NCBI GenBank assembly: GCA_021648845.1
Contig: JAKJHY010000003.1
Location: 248,001-312,000 of the forward strand
Source of the DNA: Mycobacterium sp. MBM
Lineage (GTDB): Bacteria; Actinomycetota; Actinomycetes; Mycobacteriales; Mycobacteriaceae
DNA length: 64,000 nucleotides
Direction of reading: 5' to 3'
This document shows positions 24,130 to 32,042 of this stretch, piece after piece. Both the position numbers and the translations under genes were made by a program. Numbering within the stretch: the stretch's first letter is position 1; every line of letters begins with the position of its first letter. The notes beneath the pieces were generated by a model. It searched no databases. It was not told the DNA's origin and saw only the letters and a list, made by a program, of their open reading frames with translations.

Positions 24130-24720
24130 TTAGCCGGTCGAGCTGGTGATGTGTTCGGCGACCTCGTCGAGATCGAGGAGGCCGTGCGCCTCGATGACGT
24201 CGGGGTTGGTGGTCTCCTTCAGCTTGAAGTCGCTGGGATGGCTGGCCGCGATGTGTTCGAGGAGTTCGCGGATACCATGTGCGTAGAGCGCAGAAAGTTC
24301 GCCCTTGGCGGCAATTCCACCGATCACGCCTGCAGCGGGACCCATGACGAGCGGGTTGGGTGCCGTGATCATTTCCGTGCCGAGTCCTTTGGCTCCGAGC
24401 GCGGCGAGTGCGCTACCGGTGGCTATGCTGGCCGCCGACGCCTCACGCCGGGCGAGGTATTCAGCGACTGCTTTGCGGACCAGCTCGGATTCTTTGGTGT
24501 TCTCGGCTTCGGCCTGGGCGGTGAGCTTGGCGCGGAGTTCCGGCGGGAATCGGGTGGTGACCCCGGGTGACTTGCCGGCGGATTCGGCGTTCTTGGCGGG
24601 GCGTCCCATGCGGAGGGTGGCGCCGGATTCTATGGGGCCGCGGACGCTGTAGTTGCCGGATTCGACTGCGCGGCTGAGGGCGTCGTAGTCGACGTCGTCG
24701 TGCTTGCGGTTCTTGCTCAT
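24130..24720 (-). CDS. Ribbon-helix-helix protein, antitoxin-like
   Basis: 196 residues. The N-terminal part (about 1-55) is polar; a CopG/Arc-type ribbon-helix-helix follows near residues 54-95 (VTTRFPPELRAKLTAQAEAE, SELVRKAVAEYLARR), and then a C-terminal domain of about 100 residues rich in Gly/Ala that I do not recognise. The RHH would bind the twin palindromes upstream of the operon. It is the second gene, 11 bp after a 110-residue partner. Long for a plain antitoxin, so the extra domain may contact the partner. Confidence 0.7.
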   Translation of the reverse strand: MSKNRKHDDVDYDALSRAVESGNYSVRGPIESGATLRMGRPAKNAESAGKSPGVTTRFPPELRAKLTAQAEAENTKESELVRKAVAEYLARREASAASIATGSALAALGAKGLGTEMITAPNPLVMGPAAGVIGGIAAKGELSALYAHGIRELLEHIAASHPSDFKLKETTNPDVIEAHGLLDLDEVAEHITSSTG

Positions 24721-24731
24721 GGTCGTTCCTT

Positions 24732-25064
24732 TCAGGTGTACTGCGGGCCGATGAATGGGCGCTGCTTGTCGGCGACATCGCCGCGGAGGTCTGTCGCGCC
24801 GAAGCTGTGTGCGAAGACTTCGGTGGCGACGCGGTCGGTGAGGAGCATGGCGTGGAAGACGGCCCAGGTCTGGCCGTCGGTGTCGTTGGCGGCGACCTCG
24901 ATGGGGGTTTCGTTGTTGATGCGGCCGACGAACATGAAGGTGGCGAGGTGTTCGAGGCCGGGGGTGGTGATGGCGTAGCGGAGCAGCGGGTAGGAGATGA
25001 CGGCGAAGATTTCGGCGGCGAGGATGCTGTGCTGCCATCCGGTGGGCTTGATGTCGATCGCCAT
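24732..25064 (-). CDS. Unknown 110-residue protein, candidate partner/toxin of RHH gene
   Basis: Starts MAIDIKPTGWQHSILAAEIF; mixed alpha/beta with the conserved-looking phrases FVGRINNETPIEVAAND and VFAHSFGATDLRGDVADKQR. No known toxin motif. The -10 box TACACT (25075 region, minus strand) lies about 6 bases before the ATG, with TTGCAC 18 bp upstream, so the mRNA appears leaderless. Palindromes flank this promoter. First gene of a two-gene operon with an RHH regulator, hence the toxin-antitoxin hypothesis. Confidence 0.62.
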   Translation of the reverse strand: MAIDIKPTGWQHSILAAEIFAVISYPLLRYAITTPGLEHLATFMFVGRINNETPIEVAANDTDGQTWAVFHAMLLTDRVATEVFAHSFGATDLRGDVADKQRPFIGPQYT

Positions 25065-25069
25065 GCGAT

Positions 25070-25108
25070 AAGTGTATGACACTTATTGGCGAAAGTGCAA
25101 TACACTTT
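25070..25108 (-). promoter_or_regulatory. Operon promoter with twin palindromes
   Basis: AAGTGT-ATG-ACACTT (25070-25084) overlaps the -10 box and AAAGTG-CAATA-CACTTT (25092-25108) overlaps the -35 box. Both share the half-site AAGTG. Two similar operators over one promoter fit cooperative autorepression by an RHH protein. Confidence 0.65.
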
Positions 25109-25161
25109 CTATGCGAATGGGCGAATGCGGAGAACCGCCGGAGCTCGAAAGATCCACCCCC

Positions 25162-25181
25162 GTCCGCAGGGCGTCCGTAGT
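25162..25181. promoter_or_regulatory. Paired arm-type integrase sites (right)
   Basis: GTCCGCAGG at 25162 and GTCCGTAGT at 25173, 11 bp apart and in the same orientation as the left pair. Lies 104 bp inside attR. The remaining bases between the operon promoter and attR show no gene. Confidence 0.6.
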
Positions 25182-25284
25182 GGATTCACGAACCCACGTC
25201 GCGGACCAGCAGCATCAACGCTCTGACGTGCATATTTCCGAACAGGCCAACAGTGCCAATCCTTGCAAACGTCAAGAGTGACGA

Positions 25285-25337
25285 ACTGTAAATCCGTCGG
25301 CTTACGCCTACACAGGTTCGAATCCTGTACCTGCCAC
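25285..25337. other. attR core: copy of tRNA-Tyr 3' part
   Basis: Exact copy of the attL core. It holds only the 3' part of the tRNA (no D-arm or 5' acceptor strand), so it is not a second tRNA gene. Confidence 0.92.
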
Positions 25338-25341
25338 ACTG

Positions 25342-25370
25342 ATCAGGCCCCCTCACCGAGGGGGCCTGAT
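25342..25370 (+). terminator. Original tRNA-Tyr terminator, displaced by integration
   Basis: Stem ATCAGGCCCCC/GGGGGCCTGAT with a 7-nt loop followed by GTGTTT. It marks return to the chromosome. Confidence 0.72.
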
Positions 25371-25933
25371 GTGTTTGTGCACCCTCGCGGCGTCGACCGT
25401 TCGGCTGAACTTTGAGCTGCGCGTCGTGTGGTGGCGGTGCTCACAGCAACGACCGCCGACACCGCTGGGTGGGGTATCCCGTTCGTCGTCGCGCGCGGCC
25501 CCGCTAACTCACGCGTCAATTCTGCGATCGCCTGGTGGGGCTGAGTGGTAGCGCCAAGCAACGGCGACGTCGGCGCCGCGCACGTCGGTCCGTGTCAAAA
25601 GGCGCAGTATCCGCGATCATACGATCCGATCGATTGGGTTCGATGACGTTGCGAGCGAATATCTCCCCATCGTCGGTGGGGTGCAGACGAGCAACCGGCC
25701 GTCACGGGTGTCCACCGCGGTGCGCGTGGTCCGTCATGGTGCGGCAGCGAACGTGGACGTGCAACTTGGGCAAATTTCTCCATCGAGAACAACATCGGCA
25801 TGTGCCGTAGGGTCACACCGAAAATGCCTGGCTGATCGGGCGTGGCGTCGTGGGGGCACGCGAATCTTGAACCCGTCTCGTCCCTTTCAGCGACGACAGG
25901 GCCCGAGACCGAAGAGTTCGAAGAGGAGCCGCC
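25371..25933. other. Intergenic stretch without recognisable gene
   Basis: About 560 bp between the displaced terminator and the next gene. Short open frames are not gene-like. No tRNA, repeat or strong promoter was seen; the promoter of the following exported protein must lie near its right end, where GAGGAG precedes the GTG. Confidence 0.5.
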
Positions 25934-27283
25934 GTGAGCGCACGTCACCGAGCCAAGAAAACCCGCCGAGCCGCCAGCGTTATCGCGGTGCCCGCAGTGG
26001 CCGCGCTGATCGCCGGCGGGATCGTCGTCGACCAGCCGGTGGACCGGCCGGCGCCGGTGGCGGTGCACCAGCAGCATCGGATCGTGTCGGCTCACGACGT
26101 CGCGCTGGCCGCACTGGCGCTGTTCGCGGTGCCGGGTGCGGGCGTCCAGTTCCCGCCCGGCGCGCTCGACACCCAGGACGGCGGCATCTGGCGCCGCATC
26201 CAGGACATCACGGTTCTCAACGACCCGACGCGCTATCCGGGAACGGTGACGGCGGCTTCCGTCGACGCGGGAGCCACCTGGCTCACCGAGCTGATGTTGG
26301 CGCGTGATCCGTCGACCATCGTCAGTGGCATCAACACCGGGTCTTTCGGTGGCCGCGTGGCCGCCGAGGCCCTGACCCGGGTGGCGGCCACCGGCTACGA
26401 CATGTCCAGCGTGTTCGGTGTCTTCTACGGCGACTCCAACACCCCCGGCACCGGCATCTTCGCCCGCTACGGACCGGACGAGCCGACCTTCGGCTCCGAT
26501 GTCCTCGGCGGTGCCATCCCGCTACCGGACGGAACCTATCTGCGGGTCAACCGCGAGTACGACCCGATCGCGTATTTCCCGAAGTACCTGTTCAACCCGA
26601 TGAGCTGGGTCCAGCTGGCCGCGGGATTCATCTTCGAGCATTCCCGGCTGCAGGATTTCGACTTCGAGGATCCGGAGAACGTCGTCACCGTCGACGGCAA
26701 CGTGGTGACGGTACGGGTGAACAGCCCGGTGATGCCACTGCTGATGCCGCTGAAGATCCTGGGCGCGCCCAAGCGGATCATCGACGCGTTTCAGGCCATC
26801 CTGCAGCCGATGGTCGAGAGCACCGGCATGTACGAGACCGGCAAGGTGGGCTTCCTGCCCTCCCCGCAGAAGCTGTTCCAGCAGTTGCAGGCCGTCGCCG
26901 CAGGGTTCGAGAAGGCGAGCCAGATCCTGGCGGGCAACTACCCCGATCCGGAGGAGCCGGGCGAACCTCCGGTCGTCACCGCCCCGGATACCACGAGCGA
27001 GATCATCGACGCCATGGAGGACCGCGACGAGGAACTCAACGGGGCGGCCGGACCGACGGCGCGACTGGCCACCGCGCAGCTCGCATCCGCGGCGGCCGAG
27101 GTTGTCGAAGATCCCGAGATCGAGGCCGAGGAGGACCTGCCGTCCACGCCCGTGCGGGCTCGGCTGACCGCGCCCCGGTCGGCGAAGGTGTCGCCGAGAT
27201 CCGTTGCGGTGGCGGGCACCTCATCGCCGTCACCCGCGTCATCGCCGAAGCCGTCGTCGGGCGGGGACACCGACGCGCAGTAA
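25934..27283 (+). CDS. Exported mycobacterial protein, distant PE-PPE-domain likeness
   Basis: 449 residues from GTG with GAGGAG upstream. The N-terminus is basic then hydrophobic (ASVIAVPAVAALIAGGIVVD), a signal or anchor. The central 300 residues form a soluble domain; the segment VMPLLMPLKILGAPKRIIDA and the following LQPMVEST resemble the tail of PE-PPE hydrolase-like domains, but no GxSxG nucleophile motif is visible. The C-terminal 110 residues are Pro/Ala/Ser-rich and probably disordered. Cell-envelope location is likely; function unknown. Confidence 0.7.
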   Translation: MSARHRAKKTRRAASVIAVPAVAALIAGGIVVDQPVDRPAPVAVHQQHRIVSAHDVALAALALFAVPGAGVQFPPGALDTQDGGIWRRIQDITVLNDPTRYPGTVTAASVDAGATWLTELMLARDPSTIVSGINTGSFGGRVAAEALTRVAATGYDMSSVFGVFYGDSNTPGTGIFARYGPDEPTFGSDVLGGAIPLPDGTYLRVNREYDPIAYFPKYLFNPMSWVQLAAGFIFEHSRLQDFDFEDPENVVTVDGNVVTVRVNSPVMPLLMPLKILGAPKRIIDAFQAILQPMVESTGMYETGKVGFLPSPQKLFQQLQAVAAGFEKASQILAGNYPDPEEPGEPPVVTAPDTTSEIIDAMEDRDEELNGAAGPTARLATAQLASAAAEVVEDPEIEAEEDLPSTPVRARLTAPRSAKVSPRSVAVAGTSSPSPASSPKPSSGGDTDAQ

Positions 27284-27291
27284 CGACACAT

Positions 27292-27325
27292 GAATCAGGC
27301 CCCTCGCCACGAGGGGGCCTGATTC
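27292..27325. terminator. Bidirectional hairpin between convergent genes
   Basis: GAATCAGGCCCCTCG pairs with CGAGGGGGCCTGATTC (one bulged G) around a 3-nt loop, placed between the ends of the exported protein and cutinase genes. Confidence 0.75.
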
Positions 27326-27337
27326 ATGTGCCACGCT

Positions 27338-28105
27338 TCAGCCGACCTGGGCGGCGGCCTGCACCAGCGGCGCGGCCGGGGCGGGGACACCGAGGCGGTC
27401 GGCCACGTAATCCGCCGCCTGGACGGCCATCCCGTTGCTCTTGTAGGCACTGTGCGCGGACCGGTCCAGCCCGCCGGGGTAGCAGATCGGATCGCCGACG
27501 GCGCACAGTTGCAGGGTCTTTCCGGCGTATTGGTCGCCGATGACGATGGGCGGTGCGCTGCGGTCGGCCACATTGAGCACCCAGTTGTTCGGGGTGCCGA
27601 ACAGCACGACGGCCGAGACGTGGGATGCCACCGCAGCCGGCATCGGACCGGACAGACCGGCGGGCAACACGAATCCGGCCGGGACGCTGCTGCTGGTGCT
27701 GTACCCGGCGACTGCGGCGCCCTGTGAGTAGCCGCCCAACACGATCTTGGTGTCGGGGCAGTCGGCCACGATCTGTTCAATCTTGTTGGTGGCGTCGGCA
27801 ACACCGTCGACGGCGCGTGCGAAGTCGAGCGAGGCGGGGTAGTTCACTCCGTACACACTGACCGACTCGCCGGGCAGCCGCGCGTTGAGCGCGTCGACGA
27901 ACGCTTGGCCGGTCGCGCCGACCCCCGCGCCCTCGAAGGTGCCGCGGGCGAACACCACCGCGACGTCTGCACAGGAGTCGTCGGCGGCATAGGCGGTGGC
28001 CGCCGGCCCGGCGAACAGCCCGCCGACCACCGCGAGCGCCGCCAGCGCGGTGAGGATGGCCGATCGTGCGGCGCCGAGGCCCCGACGCTGTGGCGATGTG
28101 CTCAT
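27338..28105 (-). CDS. Secreted cutinase-family serine esterase
   Basis: 255 residues from ATG 28105. Signal peptide to about residue 41 (AATAYA-AD). Cutinase fold with nucleophile S127 in GGYSQGAAV, D205 in CAVGDPIC and H218 in RSAHSAY; Cys residues at the positions forming the two usual disulfides. Mycobacterial cutinase-like proteins hydrolyse esters of lipids or polymers outside the cell. An upstream in-frame ATG at 28138 is less likely, since GGGGAC precedes the chosen start. Confidence 0.88.
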   Translation of the reverse strand: MSTSPQRRGLGAARSAILTALAALAVVGGLFAGPAATAYAADDSCADVAVVFARGTFEGAGVGATGQAFVDALNARLPGESVSVYGVNYPASLDFARAVDGVADATNKIEQIVADCPDTKIVLGGYSQGAAVAGYSTSSSVPAGFVLPAGLSGPMPAAVASHVSAVVLFGTPNNWVLNVADRSAPPIVIGDQYAGKTLQLCAVGDPICYPGGLDRSAHSAYKSNGMAVQAADYVADRLGVPAPAAPLVQAAAQVG

Positions 28106-28263
28106 GAGATGTCCCCGATCTGGAATCCGCTTTGCCATCGCTTCTGTAGTGGTGGCAGTTACCTGCTATAAGCGGTGATGAACAGGCAGGATTCCGCGGA
28201 CCTGCCGTGATCCATCTCACGCCCCGGGGTGGAATAGTCGGCGCGAGTTGGAGCCGGTCGGTT

Positions 28264-28641
28264 TCAGTCCAGGTCGGCGAGCACCCTGCGGGCCGCCTCG
28301 AGCTCGGCCTCCAGCGCGGAGACCTTGGCGGCCTGCTGGATTCGCGCTTCTTCGATGATGGTGTCGATGGGCGTGGCGATGTCTTGATGCAATTCCTTGG
28401 CCGCGCGGGACACCGCGGCGGCCGCCACGGCGAGATCGCGGGCCAGGTAGTTGCCGCCCTGTTTGAGTTCCGCGCGCCATTCGCCGTCGGGGGTGCCGGT
28501 CACGGTCAGCACCAGTTCGATCGTCTTGGACCTGCGTGTGGCCTTCCTGGCCGCGGCCCTCGGGGTGCCTGCGGCCGGCTGTTCGACGGTTGCGGAGGTC
28601 GGCAACGCGTCGGCGGCCGCAGTGTCTACAGTCGTGGTCAT
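28264..28641 (-). CDS. DUF6319-like small coiled-coil protein
   Basis: 125 residues: a low-complexity Ala/Thr N-terminus, a central strand-rich piece (IELVLTVTGTPDGEWRAELK) and a helical C-terminus that is probably coiled coil (KVSALEAELEAARRVLADLD). It fits a small actinobacterial family I know as DUF6319; function unknown. AAGGAG lies 8 bases before the ATG. Confidence 0.65.
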   Translation of the reverse strand: MTTTVDTAAADALPTSATVEQPAAGTPRAAARKATRRSKTIELVLTVTGTPDGEWRAELKQGGNYLARDLAVAAAAVSRAAKELHQDIATPIDTIIEEARIQQAAKVSALEAELEAARRVLADLD

Positions 28642-28959
28642 GGCGAACTCCTTCTGAACATGTCCGCGGTTGCGCGGAAAGCGAGCACCGCCATTAGAAC
28701 ACACGTTCGATGCCGATTGCGTTGGGTTGCCCGCCGCGATGGTTCCTGTGAGCCCGCTGCGAGGTGGCTGTGCCCCGTCACAGTGGTTGGCCAGAATCCT
28801 CCCAGTGCGTCGCACTGGTGCGTACAGGTTCACGGATGTGACCCTGTGCAAATCGTCGGCCCTACAGCGCGGTAGCCGCGACAGACCAATCCTGTAACGG
28901 TGAACGTCACTGAGCTCCAGAATATTTCGCCATCCGGCTACGACCCCAGGGGACAGATC
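28642..28959. other. Divergent intergenic region with a 17-bp palindrome
   Basis: No gene seen. CCAGTGCG-T-CGCACTGG (28802-28818) is a perfect palindrome and may be an operator for one of the divergent genes. Confidence 0.4.
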
Positions 28960-29325
28960 ATGTCGAAGAAACGCACCCTTGCCATCGGCGCGGCAACCAT
29001 GCTGCTGCCGGCCTTCATCGGCTTCGCCGCCCCCGCTCAGGCGGCGGCGGGTTTCGTGATGCCCAGTATCGACGGGATGAACCTGCAGGAGGCCGAGGAT
29101 GCGGTGAACGCCGCCTCCAATGGCGTTCCCCTGCAGATGCACTCACACAACATCAAGGGCATGAAACAGAAGCAACTGAGTCTGGCCGACTGGCTGGTAT
29201 GCGACCAGTCACCCGAGGCCGGCGAGAAGATCACCAGCGCAACCGATGTCGATTTCGGCGTGGTGCGTGAGTTCGACGCGGCCCGCAACACCTATGACGA
29301 TATGGTCGCCAACGCCTGCAAGTAG
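28960..29325 (+). CDS. Small secreted protein with one PASTA-like domain
   Basis: 121 residues: signal peptide (cleavage near APAQA-AA at about residue 30), then a PASTA-like unit starting FVMPSIDGMNLQEAEDAV and ending in DQSPEAGEKI. PASTA units bind peptidoglycan fragments or beta-lactam-like ligands in kinases and PBPs; here a single unit is exported alone. A similar protein lies at 31483-31803. GGGG about 9 bases before the ATG. Confidence 0.68.
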   Translation: MSKKRTLAIGAATMLLPAFIGFAAPAQAAAGFVMPSIDGMNLQEAEDAVNAASNGVPLQMHSHNIKGMKQKQLSLADWLVCDQSPEAGEKITSATDVDFGVVREFDAARNTYDDMVANACK

Positions 29326-29410
29326 CCCGATCTGCCGCCGAGTGTGGTTGCCGTGCGTGGCTTCCCCCCGTAAACCGCTGCATGGCAACCGCACTCGGCG
29401 CGCGCCGAAG

Positions 29411-31432
29411 TCACCACCACCCGGTGGCCCCGGCGAGCTGGCGCCCCAGCTCAGTGGTCATCGAGCGGACATACGTGCCCGACAGGTGGTGTGCATCGTG
29501 GTAGATCAGTACGTTGCCCTCCACGGCGCGGCAGATGCTCGGCCGACACACCGCATCGCTGAGGTCGAGCAGCCGCATCAGCGGAAAGTCGGCAGCATGC
29601 TCCAGTGTGGGATTGCGTTCCTGGAGGGCTTCGTCGCGGGCCAGCCCGCAGCTGTTGGCGTCCTCGCCGGCGGCCAGGCAGTCCACCGGGGAGAAGAACC
29701 GGCCTTCGCGCAGCATCCAGGGCGTATCCCGGATGCCCAGCATGGCAATGCCGTTGTCCGACAACTCCTCCCAGATGCCCAGGTAGTGATCGGGCACGTA
29801 GTCTCCGGGGCCGTCGAGCACCGGGCGCGTAGTGGTGAAGAAGACGTAGTCGGGCCGGTCGGCGATGATCTGCGCCAGCGCGTTGTCCGACCAGGTGCGG
29901 CACGACGGGTACGGGGTGAACGGACCGGCGATGATCGGCACCTCAGCGGTGGTCAACGGGCAGCCCATCTTCAGGTAGGTGGTCACCCGGAAACCGTGCT
30001 CGCGGCCCAGGGCGTGCAACGCGGTCAGCCAGTGCTCCGAATGCGAGCCGCCGGCCAGCGCGATGGTCCGCTCGGCGTGCGGGTTGCCGTACACACACCT
30101 GATCACCTCCTCGCCACCGAAGTCGGCCAGGCACTTGTCGATCGTGCTCGGGGGAACGTCATCGGGGGCTTCCAGCCCGGTCGGGCGGACCGGCAAGCGT
30201 GGTGTCCGGCGGTTCTCGACGACCGCCTGGGCGCCCGGATAGTCCCGCTGAGACAGTGCAGTCAGCTCGGACCCGCTGGCCCGCACCCGCTCGACATGAT
30301 CCCGCCAGCCCACCGCGGCCACTGTCAGCGCCGCGGCCAGACAGACGGCGACGCCGCCGGTGGCCAGCGGGTACCAGGACGGCCAGCGTCGGGTGTCCAC
30401 CAGGCGCCATGTCAGCAACGCCGCCGCCGCGGCAGCGGTCAGGATTGCCGCGGACTCGCCGAGGCCGACGGTGTCGTTGTTGGTGTGGGCCATCCAGAAG
30501 ATCAGCAGCGGCCAGTGCCAGAGGTAGAGCGCGAACGCCCACCCGGCGAAGGGCGCGGTCGCGGTCCGGGAACCGCCCACGATGACCAGCACGGTGCCCA
30601 GCACCGGCACCAGCGCCCACGGACCCGGGTAGTCGACCAATCCGTCGGCCAGCACATCGGCGGCGACGATGGCGATCAGCCCGGCCGCCACCGCCAGTCG
30701 GCTCAGCCACCGCGGCCACTGCACCCGCCCCACCGCGAAGGCCGCGAGGACACCCGCCAACGGCTCCCACGCCCGGGTGGCGCTGCTGTAGTAGGCGAGG
30801 GTCTGCTCGTCGGAGTTCTGCATGGCCGCCCACACCAGGGAGGCGATCGCGGCCGCGGCGATCATGCCCAGCAGCAAGGCCCGCCGGCGCACCAACCAGG
30901 CCAGCAGCAGCACGGTTGCCAGTACCTGGACGGCCACCGACAGCGCCCACAGATGCTGCAGCGGGGTGACGGTCTCGCCCGCCTGCACATAGTCGCCGGC
31001 CGTGGTGGCCAGCAGCCAGTTCTGATAGACGCCCAGGGTCGCCAGGGTCTGCTCGGCGTATGCCTCCCAGCGGGTCTGCGGCTGCACGGCAAGCGTCAGC
31101 CCGGCACCTGCCGCGAGTGTCATTACCACCGCCGGGATGACCCGGCGGGCCCACCACCGCAACTCTGCCGGCGCGGAGGCCGCCCGCAGCAGCCGCGCGC
31201 CCACGAAATAACCCGCCAGCACCAGCAGGACGTCGACACCAGCGGTGACCCGCCCCAGCCAGAGGTGGCCGATGACGACGAGCGCGACGCCCAGCACGGC
31301 CACGATGTCCGGTTCGCGCCGCGCCGGCGGAGCCAGCTGCGCGACGCGGGCCGGGGTGTGCTGGGTTGTCTGCAAGATCGAGAGTCCTGGCCTGTCGCCG
31401 GCCCGATCCCGGGCACACGCGTATCGCCGCAC
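29411..31432 (-). CDS. OafA-type membrane acyltransferase with SGNH domain
   Basis: 673 residues. About ten membrane helices (roughly residues 45-395) form an acyltransferase-3 domain, though the usual catalytic His near the N-terminus is replaced in context (VIGHLWLGRV). The C-terminal extracytoplasmic SGNH domain (about 430-673) has block I as GGSHSEHW and the DxxH block as HDAHHLS. Such fusions O-acylate cell-envelope glycans or glycolipids. Start GTG 31432 is provisional; TTG about 20 codons later is possible. Confidence 0.82.
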   Translation of the reverse strand: MRRYACARDRAGDRPGLSILQTTQHTPARVAQLAPPARREPDIVAVLGVALVVIGHLWLGRVTAGVDVLLVLAGYFVGARLLRAASAPAELRWWARRVIPAVVMTLAAGAGLTLAVQPQTRWEAYAEQTLATLGVYQNWLLATTAGDYVQAGETVTPLQHLWALSVAVQVLATVLLLAWLVRRRALLLGMIAAAAIASLVWAAMQNSDEQTLAYYSSATRAWEPLAGVLAAFAVGRVQWPRWLSRLAVAAGLIAIVAADVLADGLVDYPGPWALVPVLGTVLVIVGGSRTATAPFAGWAFALYLWHWPLLIFWMAHTNNDTVGLGESAAILTAAAAAALLTWRLVDTRRWPSWYPLATGGVAVCLAAALTVAAVGWRDHVERVRASGSELTALSQRDYPGAQAVVENRRTPRLPVRPTGLEAPDDVPPSTIDKCLADFGGEEVIRCVYGNPHAERTIALAGGSHSEHWLTALHALGREHGFRVTTYLKMGCPLTTAEVPIIAGPFTPYPSCRTWSDNALAQIIADRPDYVFFTTTRPVLDGPGDYVPDHYLGIWEELSDNGIAMLGIRDTPWMLREGRFFSPVDCLAAGEDANSCGLARDEALQERNPTLEHAADFPLMRLLDLSDAVCRPSICRAVEGNVLIYHDAHHLSGTYVRSMTTELGRQLAGATGWW

Positions 31433-31482
31433 CGAGCATAACCGGGCTCGGTGCGGCGATCGAATCGCTCAGGATCTGCGGG

Positions 31483-31803
31483 CTAGCACTTTCCGGGTCG
31501 GTTCACCGCGACCGCGGTGTAGGACTTCGCGGCGATCTTCGCGCCGGCGCTGGGCGCCTGCTGGCAGACCTCCCACATGACCGGGGCGATGATCGCACCG
31601 GATGCTGCGGGAGCCTTGTTGATCAGGTCCAGCCAGGGCCCGTCCGGGCCGACGGTCTCCTCGTAGAGGTCCTGGGCGTCGGCCAGGTTCATGCCCACCA
31701 GCGAGGGCATCTGCCATACGGTCGGCGCGGCGGCTGCCGTCGGGGCGACGACCACGGACATCAGAAGTGTTGCGGCACCGGCCACTACAAGCGTTTTCAC
31801 CAT
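31483..31803 (-). CDS. Small secreted protein with one PASTA-like domain
   Basis: 106 residues with a signal peptide (cleaved near PTAAAA-AP) and a PASTA-like unit (VWQMPSLVGMNLADAQDLYE, then QQAPSAGAKIAAK). Two Cys residues near the end may form a disulfide. It resembles the 28960-29325 product, and both flank the acyltransferase. GGGG 6 bases before the ATG. Confidence 0.68.
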   Translation of the reverse strand: MVKTLVVAGAATLLMSVVVAPTAAAAPTVWQMPSLVGMNLADAQDLYEETVGPDGPWLDLINKAPAASGAIIAPVMWEVCQQAPSAGAKIAAKSYTAVAVNRPGKC

Positions 31804-31916
31804 TGAAACCCCCTGGGTTGTGTCGTGCCACGATAGACGACCTTTGTAGGGGCATCGTCGGGTATGCCCGTTTTGTTACGGCGCCGTGTCGGCCGACCGA
31901 TCCCCGTCGGCGCCCG

Positions 31917-32036
31917 TCACGCGCTGTCGATGTCGATCACGACCTTGACGTCGTCGGGACGAGGGGTGAAGGCATCGACGACGTCGTTCTCCAGCCCGAT
32001 CTCGCGGTTGATGGCTCGTGCGCGTGGACAACCCAC
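31917..32036 (-). pseudogene. C-terminal remnant of a degraded gene
   Basis: On the minus strand a frame reads ARAINREIGLENDVVDAF and TPRPDDVKVVIDIDSA then stop, a fluent protein C-terminus with no start and no upstream body; the GGDEF gene ends directly upstream of it. It looks like the leftover of a deleted gene. I cannot name the parent family. Confidence 0.4.
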
Positions 32037-32042
32037 CCGTGC

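Larger units (their letters stand above)
9067..25337. mobile_element. 16.3-kb integrated phage-satellite-like element at tRNA-Tyr
   Basis: Bounded by the 53-bp att repeat in tRNA-Tyr. Layout: membrane-anchored protein, integrase, repressor / excisionase switch, early operon to an AAA replication ATPase, small HTH proteins, serine recombinase, permuted tRNA-like gene, virion-type genes with prohead protease, and a TA-like pair at the far end. DUF2742 next to an excisionase-like HTH protein matches the order in phiRv2 of M. tuberculosis. Portal, large terminase and tail genes are absent, which argues for a satellite or decayed prophage rather than a full prophage. Confidence 0.85.

Noticed and set aside
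25285..25337. Second tRNA-Tyr gene
   Set aside because: Only the 3' part of the tRNA is present; the 5' acceptor strand and D-arm are missing. It is the attR duplicate.
9067..25337. Complete inducible prophage
   Set aside because: No large terminase, portal, tail, lysin or holin genes could be recognised.
29246..31441. 731-codon plus-strand open frame
   Set aside because: It is the antisense shadow of the acyltransferase, with biased composition and no domain.
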